Of a stretch of 64,000 nucleotides of DNA, positions 47,640 through 58,354 are shown in pieces. Under the pieces are notes generated by a model. The model worked only from the letters and a program-made list of their open reading frames with translations. It searched no databases and was not told the origin of the DNA. The DNA is taken from NCBI GenBank assembly GCA_918026815.1, contig CAKJVC010000183.1:1-64000 (forward strand), read 5' to 3'. Both the position numbers and the translations under genes were made by a program. This DNA comes from Chalara sp. BL73 (Eukaryota > Ascomycota > Leotiomycetes > Helotiales). Position 1 is the stretch's first letter; each line of letters begins with the position of its first letter.

Positions 47640-49404
47640 ATGATTAGCTTCTTCAGCTTTGCAGCATGTGGTCTTCTCCTTTTACAGCCTTTGGTAACGG
47701 CTGTTCCCCAGCCATGCCTTGATGAGCTTTGTACTTTTACTCGGAGTAACCTGTCACCTCAGCAAGTTGCTCGTGAGCTAGGCCCGAGACTTTGTCGTGG
47801 CTCCAGCATTTATGGTCCTAGTGATCCTCGTTTCGCTGTCGATACAGCGAGATATCAAGCATATGCACCACCCATTATTAAAATGGTCGTTCAGCCTGCA
47901 TGCGAAACGGATATTCCCAAAATAGTAAGTATAACCTAGCTCTTCAAAATTTAGGAAAAAAGATAACCTAACGCTCATATAATAGGTCATATATGCCAAC
48001 GCCAATAGCATCCCTTTTCTCACAGTCAACCGTGCTCACGGCTTGACTGCTACGTTAGGCAAATTCTCTGGTATGCAAATTGACATGAATCTGTTGAGAG
48101 ATATCACGATTCAAAGAGGAGGAAAGACAGCTATATTCCAAGGAGGGACCTATGATGGGCAAGTCATTGATTATCTTTGGGATAAGGGTTATGTGACAAG
48201 TACGTAATTTGAGAGAATCTCAAACTTCTGGTGATCATAGATGCTAATTGATAAAAGCCACTGGAAGCTGTGCCTGCGTCGGTATGCTTGGTCCAGGTCT
48301 TGGTGGTGGTCATGGTCGCTACCAAGGATTCTACGGAATGATCAGCGATAATCTTGTTAAATTGAACATGGTTTTGGCGAACGGCCAAGCTGTAACTATC
48401 TCCGAGAAATCTAACCCTGATTTGCTCTGGGCTATGAAAGGTGCCGGCCACAACTTTGGCATCGTCACTAGCTTTGAGCTCAAGATTTATCCCCGTCTTG
48501 TTGATACATGGTACTTCAGAAACTATGTCTGGAAGCAAGACAAGCTCGAGACTTTGTTCGGAGAGTTGAATAAACTGCACAATATTGTCAATAATGTCAA
48601 AGAGCTGGCTGTTAATTATGGCCTCTATGAGATGAATTCAAGCGTCAGTACAACTGAGGTAAGGCTACCATTCATCGTTAATTATATTAAAGCTGAATTT
48701 AACATTGATTAGGCTGTCATCTGGTGGTCATTTTCTTATGCTGGGCCACAAAAGGATGCTATGAAGTATTTCGCTCCTTTCGACAAAATCCCCGCCGAAT
48801 CGATTGAAGATGGGAATGTCCCATATACCAAAATTGCCGACGTAACTGGCAGCGGAATGGATCAGCCTCTTTGCGCCAAGGGATACGAACATGTTCACAC
48901 AACCACCTACCTCGACACATGGAATGTTACCGCCCAGAGACAGATCTACAATCTCTTCCAACAGAAGATCACCCAGCAACCTTTATTAGCAGGCTCTATT
49001 ATCATGTTAGAGGACTACTCAACAGTTGGTGTGAAAGCAGTTGATCCAAAAACATCTGCTTTCCCCTGGCGTGAACATTCTCTCCTCACGTGAGCACCCC
49101 TAAACTTTCCTACAATTCAGTGCTAACAAAATGCATTTGTAGTGTTACTGCTATCAACTATCCACCCAATTCTTCTCTGGACGCATTTGCTACTGAGTGG
49201 GCAGATCAAACTCTAGAATTGTTCCGAAAAGGTTCTGGCGTCCCAACTGCTACATATGTCAATTATGCGGAGGGTAATGAGCCCATTGAGCAGATGTATG
49301 GAAGGGAACCGTGGCGCCTCAAGAAGCTTCGTTCGTTGAAAGCTCAGTACGATCCTTTCGGCCGATTCAACTACTATAACCCTATTACTCCTGCAAAGAA
49401 GTAA
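47640..49404 (+). CDS. BBE-type FAD-linked oxidase 2
   Basis: An intact secreted FAD oxidase of 512 residues in five exons (introns 47925-47985, 48200-48257, 48659-48712, 49090-49142). The N-terminus 'MISFFSFAACGLLLLQPLVT' is a signal peptide. The PCMH-type FAD domain shows 'VNRAHGLTATLG' (His for covalent FAD), 'TGSCACVGMLGPGLGGGHGR' (Cys partner), 'LLWAMKGAGHNFGIVTSF', and the BBE segment 'EQMYG...YDPFGRFNYYNP' at the end. Such enzymes oxidise alcohols, close rings or couple phenols in fungal secondary metabolism. It is divergent from the related but frameshifted oxidase 1. The two differ widely in sequence, so they are not a recent duplication. Confidence 0.9.
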
Positions 49405-50213
49405 TTCAATTTGTGGTAACGAGGCGCAGCAACGCTTCGTAGGACTTCTATAGTCTACTGTTTGCCTCGGAATATTATTTTTAATTTTGTAGATTATAAA
49501 GGCAATACTCGTCGTTTCTCTTCTCTTATTATCTTAAGAATCGTAGTTAAAACTGGCTATGTCAAAGAATAGGCTTCATGATTGTAGTTGTGTGTTAAGT
49601 TTAGGGCATTCGAGATTAGGTTTGAAACATGCCAAATGTGTCTCGAAATAATGTGAAAGACGAAAGGAATCAACCAAAAATCGAATCCGAAGCTATACAA
49701 ATATAAGTATTACACTTACTAGTGTTTTGAGTTTCAAGCTTAAGACGCTCATAGCAACTCCTTAATCCTTTCGTTTCCTAGGCTGACCCCTTTGGTGGGG
49801 GGGGGGGCGGATGGCGACTACTCCCTGTAACATGGAGGGGATGGAGCGGTTTCTAGTTGAATTCAGCGCTTTTTGCGGGCTTCAAAGCCTAGAGTTCAGC
49901 AACTTTGTGCTGGAGCAGCTCTCGAGGACAGTGACAGTCTCCAAGTAGAGCGTCGGCAGTAATCTTAGTTTTGAAGCAAGTGTTTGTTTGACAATAATAG
50001 CACTAGAGTCCCACTGCCATTTCAGACGGAATACAGAACTTGCAATTATGGACTATAATTGTGAATTAATTGGATTCAGCGGGATAAAACTAAAAACAGC
50101 TAGCCCTCCACCAGTCAAGAAGTATTGGTAATCGAAGCTCTGAAATTTGCATAACATTGTCCTTATATAAAACTACCATACTCTAAACTCTGCTCCTTCC
50201 ACAACCACGAAAT
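49405..50213. other. Convergent intergenic with G-tract
   Basis: About 800 bases with no gene. A run of 11 G at 49797-49807 stands out; it may mark a site of assembly or replication slippage. Otherwise unremarkable. Confidence 0.45.
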
Positions 50214-50934
50214 TTACTTGCTAGCCCCTCTTCCCACATATTCCTTTTCCAAATCCCCCAAATAGCCCTCCATCTTAACCCCTCCAGCGTAGACGTCCTT
50301 ACAATCCAAAAGAATCCACATCATTCTTCCTGGCTCGGTCCCTGCTCCAGACACATTCTTCCATTTGTGGGCAGTTGCACGCTGCACACTAATATCTCCT
50401 TGTCGCATGACACGTTTCTCGCCCGAATCGAGGATCAATTCAAAGGTACCAGAGACAACGATACCATAGTCAATGGAGACGGCGCGGTGCATGGGTGACT
50501 CAACATCGGGTGCAAAGTCAATCATACGGACAATGGAGCCATTGTGGTAGTGGAGCGGTGGCTAGGCATCGCCGAAAAATCAGTCTCTCCATTAAAAAAA
50601 AAAGAAAAATTAACTAAAACTCAATTACCTCTTCGGCAGCAGCCTTCTCAATATCAACATTTCCATTAAGCTCCACAGGGGTCTCCTGTGTCGAATACAA
50701 GATATTCGCCACCGCTTGTTGCTCGCCCATCACGCGATGGTGACTCCCATGATCGGAAGATAGGAAGATGGATTTTCCCTCGTCGTTGTGGCCTGTGATG
50801 TGCCGGAAGATTTGGCACAGACCGGGGGCTGGGAAAGAATCTACGTAGCCGGCGCTCACGAGATACGGTTCTTTGGTTTCTGGAGTTGCGTCTACCATTT
50901 TAGCTGGGGATGTTTCTTGAATTGGTTCAGCCAT
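50214..50934 (-). CDS. Cupin-domain protein
   Basis: A 217-residue single-cupin protein in two exons (intron 50562-50628). The N-terminal half has 'DHGSHHRVMGEQQAVANILY'; the second exon carries a cupin barrel with 'PPLHYHNGS' (His ligands), 'PMHRAVSIDYGIVVSG', 'RQGDISVQRATAHKWKN' and a final 'WILLDCKD'. This architecture matches a group of fungal proteins often found beside secondary-metabolite enzymes, where members act as isomerases, cyclases or dehydratases; for most the reaction is unknown. The intron contains a T-run. Position between the BBE oxidase and an SDR, all within a few kb, supports membership in the tailoring island. Function not assignable. Confidence 0.82.
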
Positions 50935-51298
50935 TTTGAAATTGAGTTGGCGTTTTGGAAGATTTAGATGAGGTTTGAATGTTGGAGGGGGGAATTGGGT
51001 AGTGAGACTGGGTAAAAATACTCTTTCAAAGTCTAACTTTGGTTTGTAAATTATTTTTACCGCTACTTTAACAGGTGTGGGTTTAGATTCTGGAGTCGAG
51101 ACCCCCTACACTGGTAATCGAGCGGATGAATATCAGGAAAAGGATGAGAAAACCTAGACTTCCTCTTCTGGTTAAGGTTTACTGTTTTTTTATTCAGTAG
51201 CTCTTCACCTTAAAATTCAATTTTCTTTATATAAACATATTTAAGAATATATCTAGTAAATGTCCATTCGTAATTATGAGTATCCTAATTTTTAAAAT
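50935..51298. other. Intergenic, no gene seen
   Basis: 364 bases between the cupin start and the downstream end of the SDR; pyrimidine and AT-rich. Holds the cupin promoter only. Confidence 0.4.
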
Positions 51299-52289
51299 CT
51301 AGATATTGGTACTTAGAGTAGTACCACCGTCAAGGATAAAATTACAGCCAGTTGCATAGCTCGATCTTGGGCTACAAAGAAAAATGACAGCATCTGCAAC
51401 TTCTTCAGCGCTTGCGATGCGTCCCATCGGCACAGCGGATTCAATCATTTTCCCAAGCCCGGGAATGTCATCCATTGCCTTGCGTATCATAGGTGTATCA
51501 ACCCAAGATGGACAAACACTATTGACTCGTATCCCATACGCCGCATTATCAAGTGCTACGCGGCCTAGTCAGACAAACCATGATTCTATCAGAAACTATT
51601 TGCCTCTTACCTGCGTTCTTGGTTATGCCACTCACTGCATGCTTGGATGCGGTGTATTGAATCATCTTGGGCGTAGCAACCAACGATGAGGCTGATCCAA
51701 GATTCACAATGCTACCCCGAGTAGACCCACGGCCAGGGGATAAGAAATCGACCGGGTTCAACTCCTGAGTTTTCATGATTGCTGACATGATGCGCGTCAC
51801 AATGAATGTCCCCGTCGTATTCACCTTGAGCATATTATTGAACTCATCAATATCTGCTTCAGCTGTCTCACTGGCAATAGTCACCCCCACCTAAACGAGA
51901 CAATTGAAGTTAGTGGAAGGATCTTCATGCACGAAGTTTGGAGGCTCCGCTTACCCCAGCACTATTCACGCAATAGTCGATGCGTCCGAACGTACTGACT
52001 GCATGATTCATTGCAGCCTGGACGGAATTCTCTAGCGTAATATCGATCGCCACACATTCTGCGGTAAATTTCGGATTCGTGGAGAGTGATTGGCATTCTT
52101 TTAGCACGGCCTGGGCCGCCTCAAGATTGATATCGGCGAGCGTAAGACAACGGGCTCCAAACTTGGCGAAGGCTATGGCACAGCTACGTCCAATGCCACT
52201 AGCTAGGACGGGAATTAGCTAATGAGAATTTACGAGGTTGAACAGGGGCACTTGCCTCCAATCACAAAAGCGCAACCCGTGATATCCAT
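51299..52289 (-). CDS. Short-chain dehydrogenase/reductase (classical SDR)
   Basis: An NAD(P)-dependent oxidoreductase of 275 residues in four exons (introns 51565-51610, 51891-51954, 52203-52255), in frame. The start 'MDITGCAFVIG' runs across intron 52203-52255, which has a GC donor (GCAAGT), into 'ASGIGRSCA', completing the glycine-rich cofactor motif. 'YCVNSAGV' is the N-A-G element, serine in 'LGSASS', and the catalytic 'YTASKHAV' gives Tyr and Lys. The end 'PRSSYATGCNFILDGG' is typical of FabG-like SDRs. The substrate is unknown. It is divergent from the larger SDR at 53412, sharing about 1.1 kb. Confidence 0.88.
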
Positions 52290-53411
52290 ATTTGGGAGCG
52301 AAGCGGGATGGTAAGGAAGGAGCCGCGAAATGAGGACTTGATGCCTTGATGATTAGAATCCAACACCTCAAAGCGGGTAAAATAGCAACATTTTATGGCT
52401 CCGTGAACCCGGTACGTTCACGTAAGGCACCCAAAGTAGGGGACCGATAACGACGTCAGCCTACAGTCTACTCGGTGGTGTTGTCGTGCATATGCATGGC
52501 GGGGGCGGGCCGCGAGTTAGATCCGTCGAGTGTCTGCTGGTCGGAGCGCGGGGTAATTCCCGTCCAGCCCTCGGAACTTAGTTTTAAGTTATGGAAGATC
52601 ACCCCCGAACGCCACGGCGAGTCATTTCCATGGCCTTACCCGCACCAGGTGCTCCGTGCACTCTCAGCCGCAAACTTCTTAACCTCCATCAATGCTGACA
52701 CACCTGCCCGCGCCGCAGCCCGTAACTGGCCTGCAAAAGCCTCAACTGTTGCATTCTTAGCCGCAACCGTCTGTCGTGTTCGTACCTGCTGACACACAAT
52801 CTATGCTTCCTTAATCCCTACTTCCGAGGCAGCCTGTAAACGGGCTACAACGGCCGCTGTCCTTACCTTCTCTGCCGCAACCGTACCTAGTCTTTAGGGC
52901 GATAACAAAGAAATCTAACAAACAATCCATTCAGAGATCCCGTTTTTCCCGTGGCCAAGGAGAAATTCCGAGTCCACCTGTCCATCACTGGCAACGTGCA
53001 CGGCTGTAATTTATTCACACCTCACCGCTGTTGGGAGGATTCCTAGTGAATACAAGTTAAGTCAGACGCTAAATATCGCCAACTGCAGGTTGATTGTGCC
53101 ATGGCTTTGAGGAACGGTCAAGCTATCGGCACTTACATTAGGGCCTTATAGGCGGTACGAAGAAATGCCGGCGGAACTTACATCACGGTGAAAATAGACC
53201 TCTTAGCTTTGTAGAACCAAGCCTGGGGTTTTCTGGCTATCCGAGTGGTTAAATAAGTGGGACCAAATACTGTTTTGATTGGTTGGCTGCGAGTGCGTTC
53301 GCCGTAGAGAGCGCGACAGGTTGAATAGCTACTGCATCTTGACTCTTGAGCTTCTTGACCCTCTCTCACACAAAAAACCTCTCAATCTCTTCCCACTATC
53401 AAGCCGCAAAA
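52290..53411. other. Divergent intergenic, partly GC-rich
   Basis: 1.1 kb between two SDR start codons. Bases ~52440-52880 are GC-richer than the flanks and, on the minus strand, read as two alanine-rich helical peptides (around 'ATVEAFAGQLRAAAR' and 'VVARLQAASEVG') separated by a stop. This looks like a fragment of a repetitive alpha-helical protein, not identified. The rest contains the two promoters. Confidence 0.35.
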
Positions 53412-54507
53412 ATGAGCGCCACGCAATTTGATATCACGCCTGAGCAGAGGGCATCTCATCGCCAACTTCTCAAACGACAACTCTGGGTCTCACCACCAGT
53501 CGCTACAATTAACGAAGTCAACCTCAGCGGCAAGACTATTATTGTCACCGGCTCTAATACCGGCATCGGTTTAGAGGTAGCTCGCCAGCTTTTAGACCTC
53601 GGCGTAAGCAAGCTCATTCTTGCTGTGCGCACCGAAAAGAAAGGTGAAGAGGCCAAAAAGAACCTCTTGGCTGGTCGGAGCGACAAAAAACAATCTATCG
53701 AAGTCTGGATTTTGGATCTCTTAAGCTACGACTCAATCGTTGCACTTGTCGAGCGCACCAAGACTTTAGATCGCCTGGACGTCTTCGTGCATAATGCGGG
53801 TATCCAGAAGATGGGGATGGAGATAAATGCTACTACCGGCCACGAAGAGGTAGTTCAAGTCAATTATCTCAGCCTTGCCCTCTTGACGATTCTCTTACTT
53901 CCCGTGATTAGATCCAAGAACACCCCTTTGCAACCAGGCCGTTTGGTAATTACAGGATCCGACGCATCTTCTCTGGCTAAGTTCAAGGAAAAGGATCAAG
54001 TTCCTCTTTTGCCTTCTTTCAACGAACCAAAGAACTTCGATCCCTCAGACCGTTATTTCACCTCCAAATTACTCGGCCAATTCTTCCTCACCGAATTAGC
54101 TAAGCGTGTACCAGCATCCGTCGCTATTGTCAATACCGCCAGTCCAGGTTTATGTCATGGAACAGAACTGAATAGGGAGGCCAATGGAACCTTGATTGGA
54201 TTTATCTTCAGTATTCTCAAACGCATCGTGGGTCGGCCGGTCGCCGTTGGTGCTCGTAATATTACCGATGCTGCTGTCAAACACGGTATGGACACGCATG
54301 GACAGTACTTGGAAGACGGAAAGATCCAACCGTAAGTTCCGGCTTCAGAATCCTTTTAACACTCAGCTTACCGCTTTTGCAATCAGAATGGCACCAATTA
54401 TCTACAAGGTCGAAGGGGAAAAAATCGCCGCTCAGCTTTGGCGGGAAACAATGGATGATCTTGCATTTGCAGACGTCACTGATATCCTTAAAGACATGAG
54501 CAACTAG
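53412..54507 (+). CDS. SDR, retinol-dehydrogenase-like oxidoreductase
   Basis: A 346-residue extended SDR in two exons (intron 54332-54386; the second exon codes only the last 40 residues). 'TIIVTGSNTGIGLEVARQLL' is the cofactor motif, 'VFVHNAGIQK' the N-A-G element, 'RLVITGSDAS' the serine region and 'YFTSKLLGQF' supplies catalytic Tyr and Lys. This type, like the fungal bli-4/retinol-dehydrogenase-like group, is frequent in secondary-metabolite clusters where it oxidises or reduces a hydroxyl/keto group. The start at 53412 (GCAAAAATGAGC) follows an upstream in-frame stretch that reads as leader. Substrate unknown. Confidence 0.87.
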
Positions 54508-55071
54508 GTAGATATTCGGAATATCCAGAAGCTACAAATTTATGATTCTCCTTGGGCGTCTGGGAAGCGGCAGATAGTACTAAGATAATTTTGCATGGTT
54601 GAGAGGAAGTAGGATGGATGTTGCACTTCAGAAATGGGAACGAGAACTTCGTTAGTTTGGCAGCAACGGAAAACTTGTATTCGGCACGCTGCTTGTTCTT
54701 TACCTCTTAATACAGTCAATATTTTTTGCCAATTAAAACCGGTTATTTTGGTTGTTACTGTCGCTTTTTACAATATTTGGTTATTATAGACTCGAAAATA
54801 ATTACGATGTGCTTTATGTTAGGTATCGGTGAGCTAGTAGATACGCACTAGACTAGGTGCAACTATCAGCTGAGCGTCAGCTGATCTTGCATAGAATAAT
54901 GAGTGGGTGATAGTTAAGGAAATTTCGAAGGCGTAAAATTTGTGGCTCAAATAGGCTCGGGTGTTTGCAGTAAGATCTATACATCCATCTTCTGTGCCGC
55001 ACTTGTCATATATCTGGCCATACCCCACATCTATCAATTCTCAACCTCTTCTTTATCCACCATATTTCCTA
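54508..55071. other. Intergenic, no gene seen
   Basis: 564 bases between two plus-strand genes; AT-rich, holding terminator and promoter. A 15-bp hyphenated inverted repeat AGCTGA/TCAGCT occurs near 54868-54883. No gene. Confidence 0.35.
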
Positions 55072-56469
55072 ATGGAAGCCCCTAAGTTTCGGGTCATAAT
55101 TGTCGGTGCTGGTCCTGTTGGGCTTTATCTCGCCCAGGCACTCAGCCTAGCTCGAATCGATTTCATTGTTCTGGAGCAACAATCCACCATCACAAATTTT
55201 GGTGGCCAGTTAATTTTCACATGGCCTCAGACGGTGCGGCTGCTAGATCAACTTGGGTTGTATACACAGGTGAAGGAGGTGGGAGTTGAGATCAATGAGA
55301 AGAAAAGGGTTTTTGGGGGGGATGGACACGTGATGACAAGCACCCGATTTTGGCAGGATATGAAAGACAAGTAGGTTATCTACAATGACTTCGAATAGCT
55401 TAACTCATAAATGTTTATTCGAATTAGTCATGCATATCCGTTTCTCCTTATCCCCAGGGGCAAGCTGGTCGAGATCCTCTACCAAAATCTTCCGGAGAAG
55501 GACAAGCGAGTAAGAGCCAACTCAAAAGTAATCGATATTATTCATCACGCCAATGGGGTAGACGTTCATCTCCAAAACGGACGTGTTGAAAACGGATCTA
55601 TCGTAATTGGTGCCGATGGAGTGCATTCCCAAACGCGTCTCAAAATGCTCGAAGCAGCATCTCAATCCGGACTTGATATATCAATAGACGAAAATGCCAT
55701 GGCAGCGAATTTCCATGGTATTTTTGGCTCGGCGTCAAATAAGGAGCTACGTCTTGAAGAGGGCATTGTTTTTGAATCTCGTGGTGCTGGCACTGTCATA
55801 CAATGTGTTGCAACACCGTCAGTCATCTATTATGTCACATTGAAGGCATTGGATTCTCCCAGTACGAAACGGATCCGTTATACACCAGGTCAAATGGAGG
55901 AACATGCAGAGGAGGTGGGTGATGTGGCTTTATGTCCTGGACATATATTTCGAGATCTCTGGAAATATGCGGATAAGGAACAGGCAAGGAAATTGAATCA
56001 GGAGGAGGGGATTTTGAAGAATTGGTCGTGGGGAAGAATTGTCTTGGTGGGTGATTCGGTGCATAAGACTACGAGCGTTAATGGGCTTGGGTTGACTTGC
56101 GGTCTTCATTCTGCTGCGGCTCTAGCTAATGAGATTACGAGGATTGCTGGTGCGGAGAAAGAGGTGGATATTGAGGAGATTGGGGGTGCGTTTAAGAGGT
56201 ATCAGAATGAGAGAGAAGCTGAGGCAAGACAAATCCAGAGCGATGGGCATAAAATCATCAGGGATGTTACAAGTAAAAGATGGATCAGTCGGTTTTGGGA
56301 TGAGTGGGTTTTGCCTTGGATTGATATTGAGAAGTTCTGGGGTGGGAGATTGGTTAGTTTGTTTTTGGTTAGACACGGCCAGATTTTGGAGTTTGTGCCT
56401 TTCAAAGGAGAGGAGGGGAAGGTGGGTTGGGCTAGAAAGCCAAACGTGAAAGCTTTCAAGCTTGATTGA
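55072..56469 (+). CDS. FAD-dependent monooxygenase (PaxM-like, group A)
   Basis: A single-component flavin hydroxylase/epoxidase of 446 residues in two exons (intron 55371-55427). All three class motifs are present: G-x-G-x-x-G in 'VIIVGAGPVGLYLAQ', D-G in 'VIGADGVHSQTR', and G-D in 'VLVGDSVHKTTSVNGLG'. The C-terminal region is hydrophobic ('FWDEWVLPWIDIEKFW', 'LVSLFLVRHGQI') and resembles the membrane-associated tails of PaxM-type enzymes, which epoxidise prenyl chains, rather than soluble salicylate-hydroxylase types. The reaction is therefore suggested, not shown. It lies in the same orientation as the SDR upstream and the SDR downstream. Confidence 0.88.
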
Positions 56470-57378
56470 TAGCTACTCGGTATTATATTTTAGAATTCGC
56501 TAGCTATATAATAAATTGCGGGCTTTTATTTTAAAAATTGACTAATTTTGATATCTATACGTAGTAGATTTTGCTTTTGCTAATTGAAGCCTACAACCGG
56601 GATGCGTCAGGCTGATACGGAGTCTCCAATACCAGGCTGAGATTTTACCTGGGAAAGTCAGCCACATTGAAATTAACATCCAAACACATTATCGAGGTTA
56701 AAGCCACATCAATTTCGTTTCCCAACTTTCTTCGGGTGAATTAATTTGCTCACCCTCCGCCGCACAAATATGCAGCAACAGACATTAGGTTGGACAGGGC
56801 AACTGAGATGAGTGCCGACTAGGGCCTGAGAGATGGGAGTTTGAAATTAGCTCTTCATGTTTCCGTTGAGCTCCTTTGGTTGATGCCGGCATCTGCCATG
56901 CGACAGGGCTGCATGCTTACGCCTCTTCCGTTGTCTTTTATCAGACATCCCTCCAGCTTTTCCCGTTTTGCGTGATGACCGCATCTGCTTCTTAGCCTTT
57001 GAGCTAAATTCCGTCGGTACAATTCAATCGCCGACTATCGTCCAAGCATTCGGGTAAAACGAATAGTAGAGACAAGGGAATACGGATTAAATTATTATTT
57101 TTATAGATTATAAGTTAAAAGGTGTTTACTTTAAACATACTGAATATAGACTGTAGTGTTGTTGTTACTAGTAATTATTCAATTAAAACTTCTCTGCTCT
57201 TAACTGATAGTAAGACTTTATTTTCTCCACATTTCGCCTATAACCAGTTAAGCCCCCAAGCCACCCCGCCATCAACCTGCTGCTCTTTTCTCTCAGCTAG
57301 CCCTCTCTTCTTCTACCCAACCTAGCGCTCTGTCCTTCCCAACATACACGTTCTAAAGAAACAGTCGAACTTGTCGTC
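56470..57378. other. Intergenic, no gene seen
   Basis: About 900 bases. The part 57040-57200 is AT-rich. Short frames only; promoter of the next SDR lies in the C-rich stretch 57250-57375. Confidence 0.4.
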
Positions 57379-58354
57379 ATGGTTGACCAAACAATAGTCT
57401 TTGTTTCTGGAGTCAGTTCCGGTCTGTGCATGGCTGATGTGTTCTTGAACGCCACATAAATCGTAAGATTAACGGTGATCTAGGAATCGGAAAAGCATTG
57501 GCCGAACACTATCTCTCAAAGCCAAACCACACGGTTATCGGAAGCGTGCGTGATAGCAGCACTCCCTCAGTCACAGAGTTGAAGTCAGCCACGCCTGCAA
57601 GCGGTTCCAAACTTCTTCTCGTACACATCGAAAGCACGTCTCCTGAAGACCCAAAGAAAGCATTGATCGATATCAAAGCCGCCGGCATTGAACATGTCGA
57701 TATCGTCTTTGCCAATGCAGGAGGCAGTCCACCTGTCGTGGGTATTGAAAGTGTTTCTAGCAAGGACATGATTTCCAGCTTTCAAACCAACGCTCTTGGT
57801 CCTCTAATACTTTTTCAAACCCTTGAACCATTGCTTAAGAAGTCGAAGAGTCCAAAATGGGCTTCTATTACTTCAATTAGTGGTTCGATTGGTATGATGG
57901 GTCAGATGGGTACTTTTATTACCCCTGCTTATGGTGCTTCTAAAGCTGCTTTGAATTGGTTGACTCGGTGAGTCTCACGCTATGCCTGATCTTACTTTTG
58001 AAGTTATATTAATTCATCGAAATAGAGCACTTCACTGCAGCCAGCCATGGCTTGTTATAGTTGCTATGCACCCTGGGTAAGTTTCCCCTCGAATAAGTTG
58101 AAGACAACGGAGTTTAATAATAGAATAGTCTGGTCCAAACTGGTCCGGGCAATTGGATTGCTCGTCATATCGGATTGCCGCAAGCACCTACCACAATCCC
58201 TGATAGTGTCTCGGCCCTTATTAAGACAGTAAGTGGCTCTCCTTATTTGAAAATAATTTCTAATCATAGTTCTTTGCAGCTTGAGGAAGCTACCCGTGAT
58301 AACTACTCTGGAAAATACATCAATGTTATTGAAGATAATGAGCTTCCTTGGTAA
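57379..58354 (+). CDS. SDR, NorA/sniffer-like ketoreductase
   Basis: A 250-residue short-chain dehydrogenase in five exons (introns 57422-57483, 57968-58025, 58077-58128, 58229-58279), in frame. The cofactor motif 'VFVSGVSSGIGKALAEHYL' spans the first intron; 'DIVFANAGGSPP' is the N-A-G element; 'SITSISGSIG' and 'YGASKAALNWLTR' give the catalytic Ser, Tyr and Lys; 'VAMHPGLVQTGPGNW' follows, typical of the sniffer/NorA-like ketoreductases. In aflatoxin-type pathways relatives reduce ketones on polyketides. The short exons make automatic prediction error-prone here. Substrate unknown. Confidence 0.87.

Noticed and set aside
49797..49807. Run of 11 G as possible quadruplex or regulatory site
   Set aside because: A single G-run cannot by itself form the usual four-tract quadruplex; more likely slippage or assembly noise.
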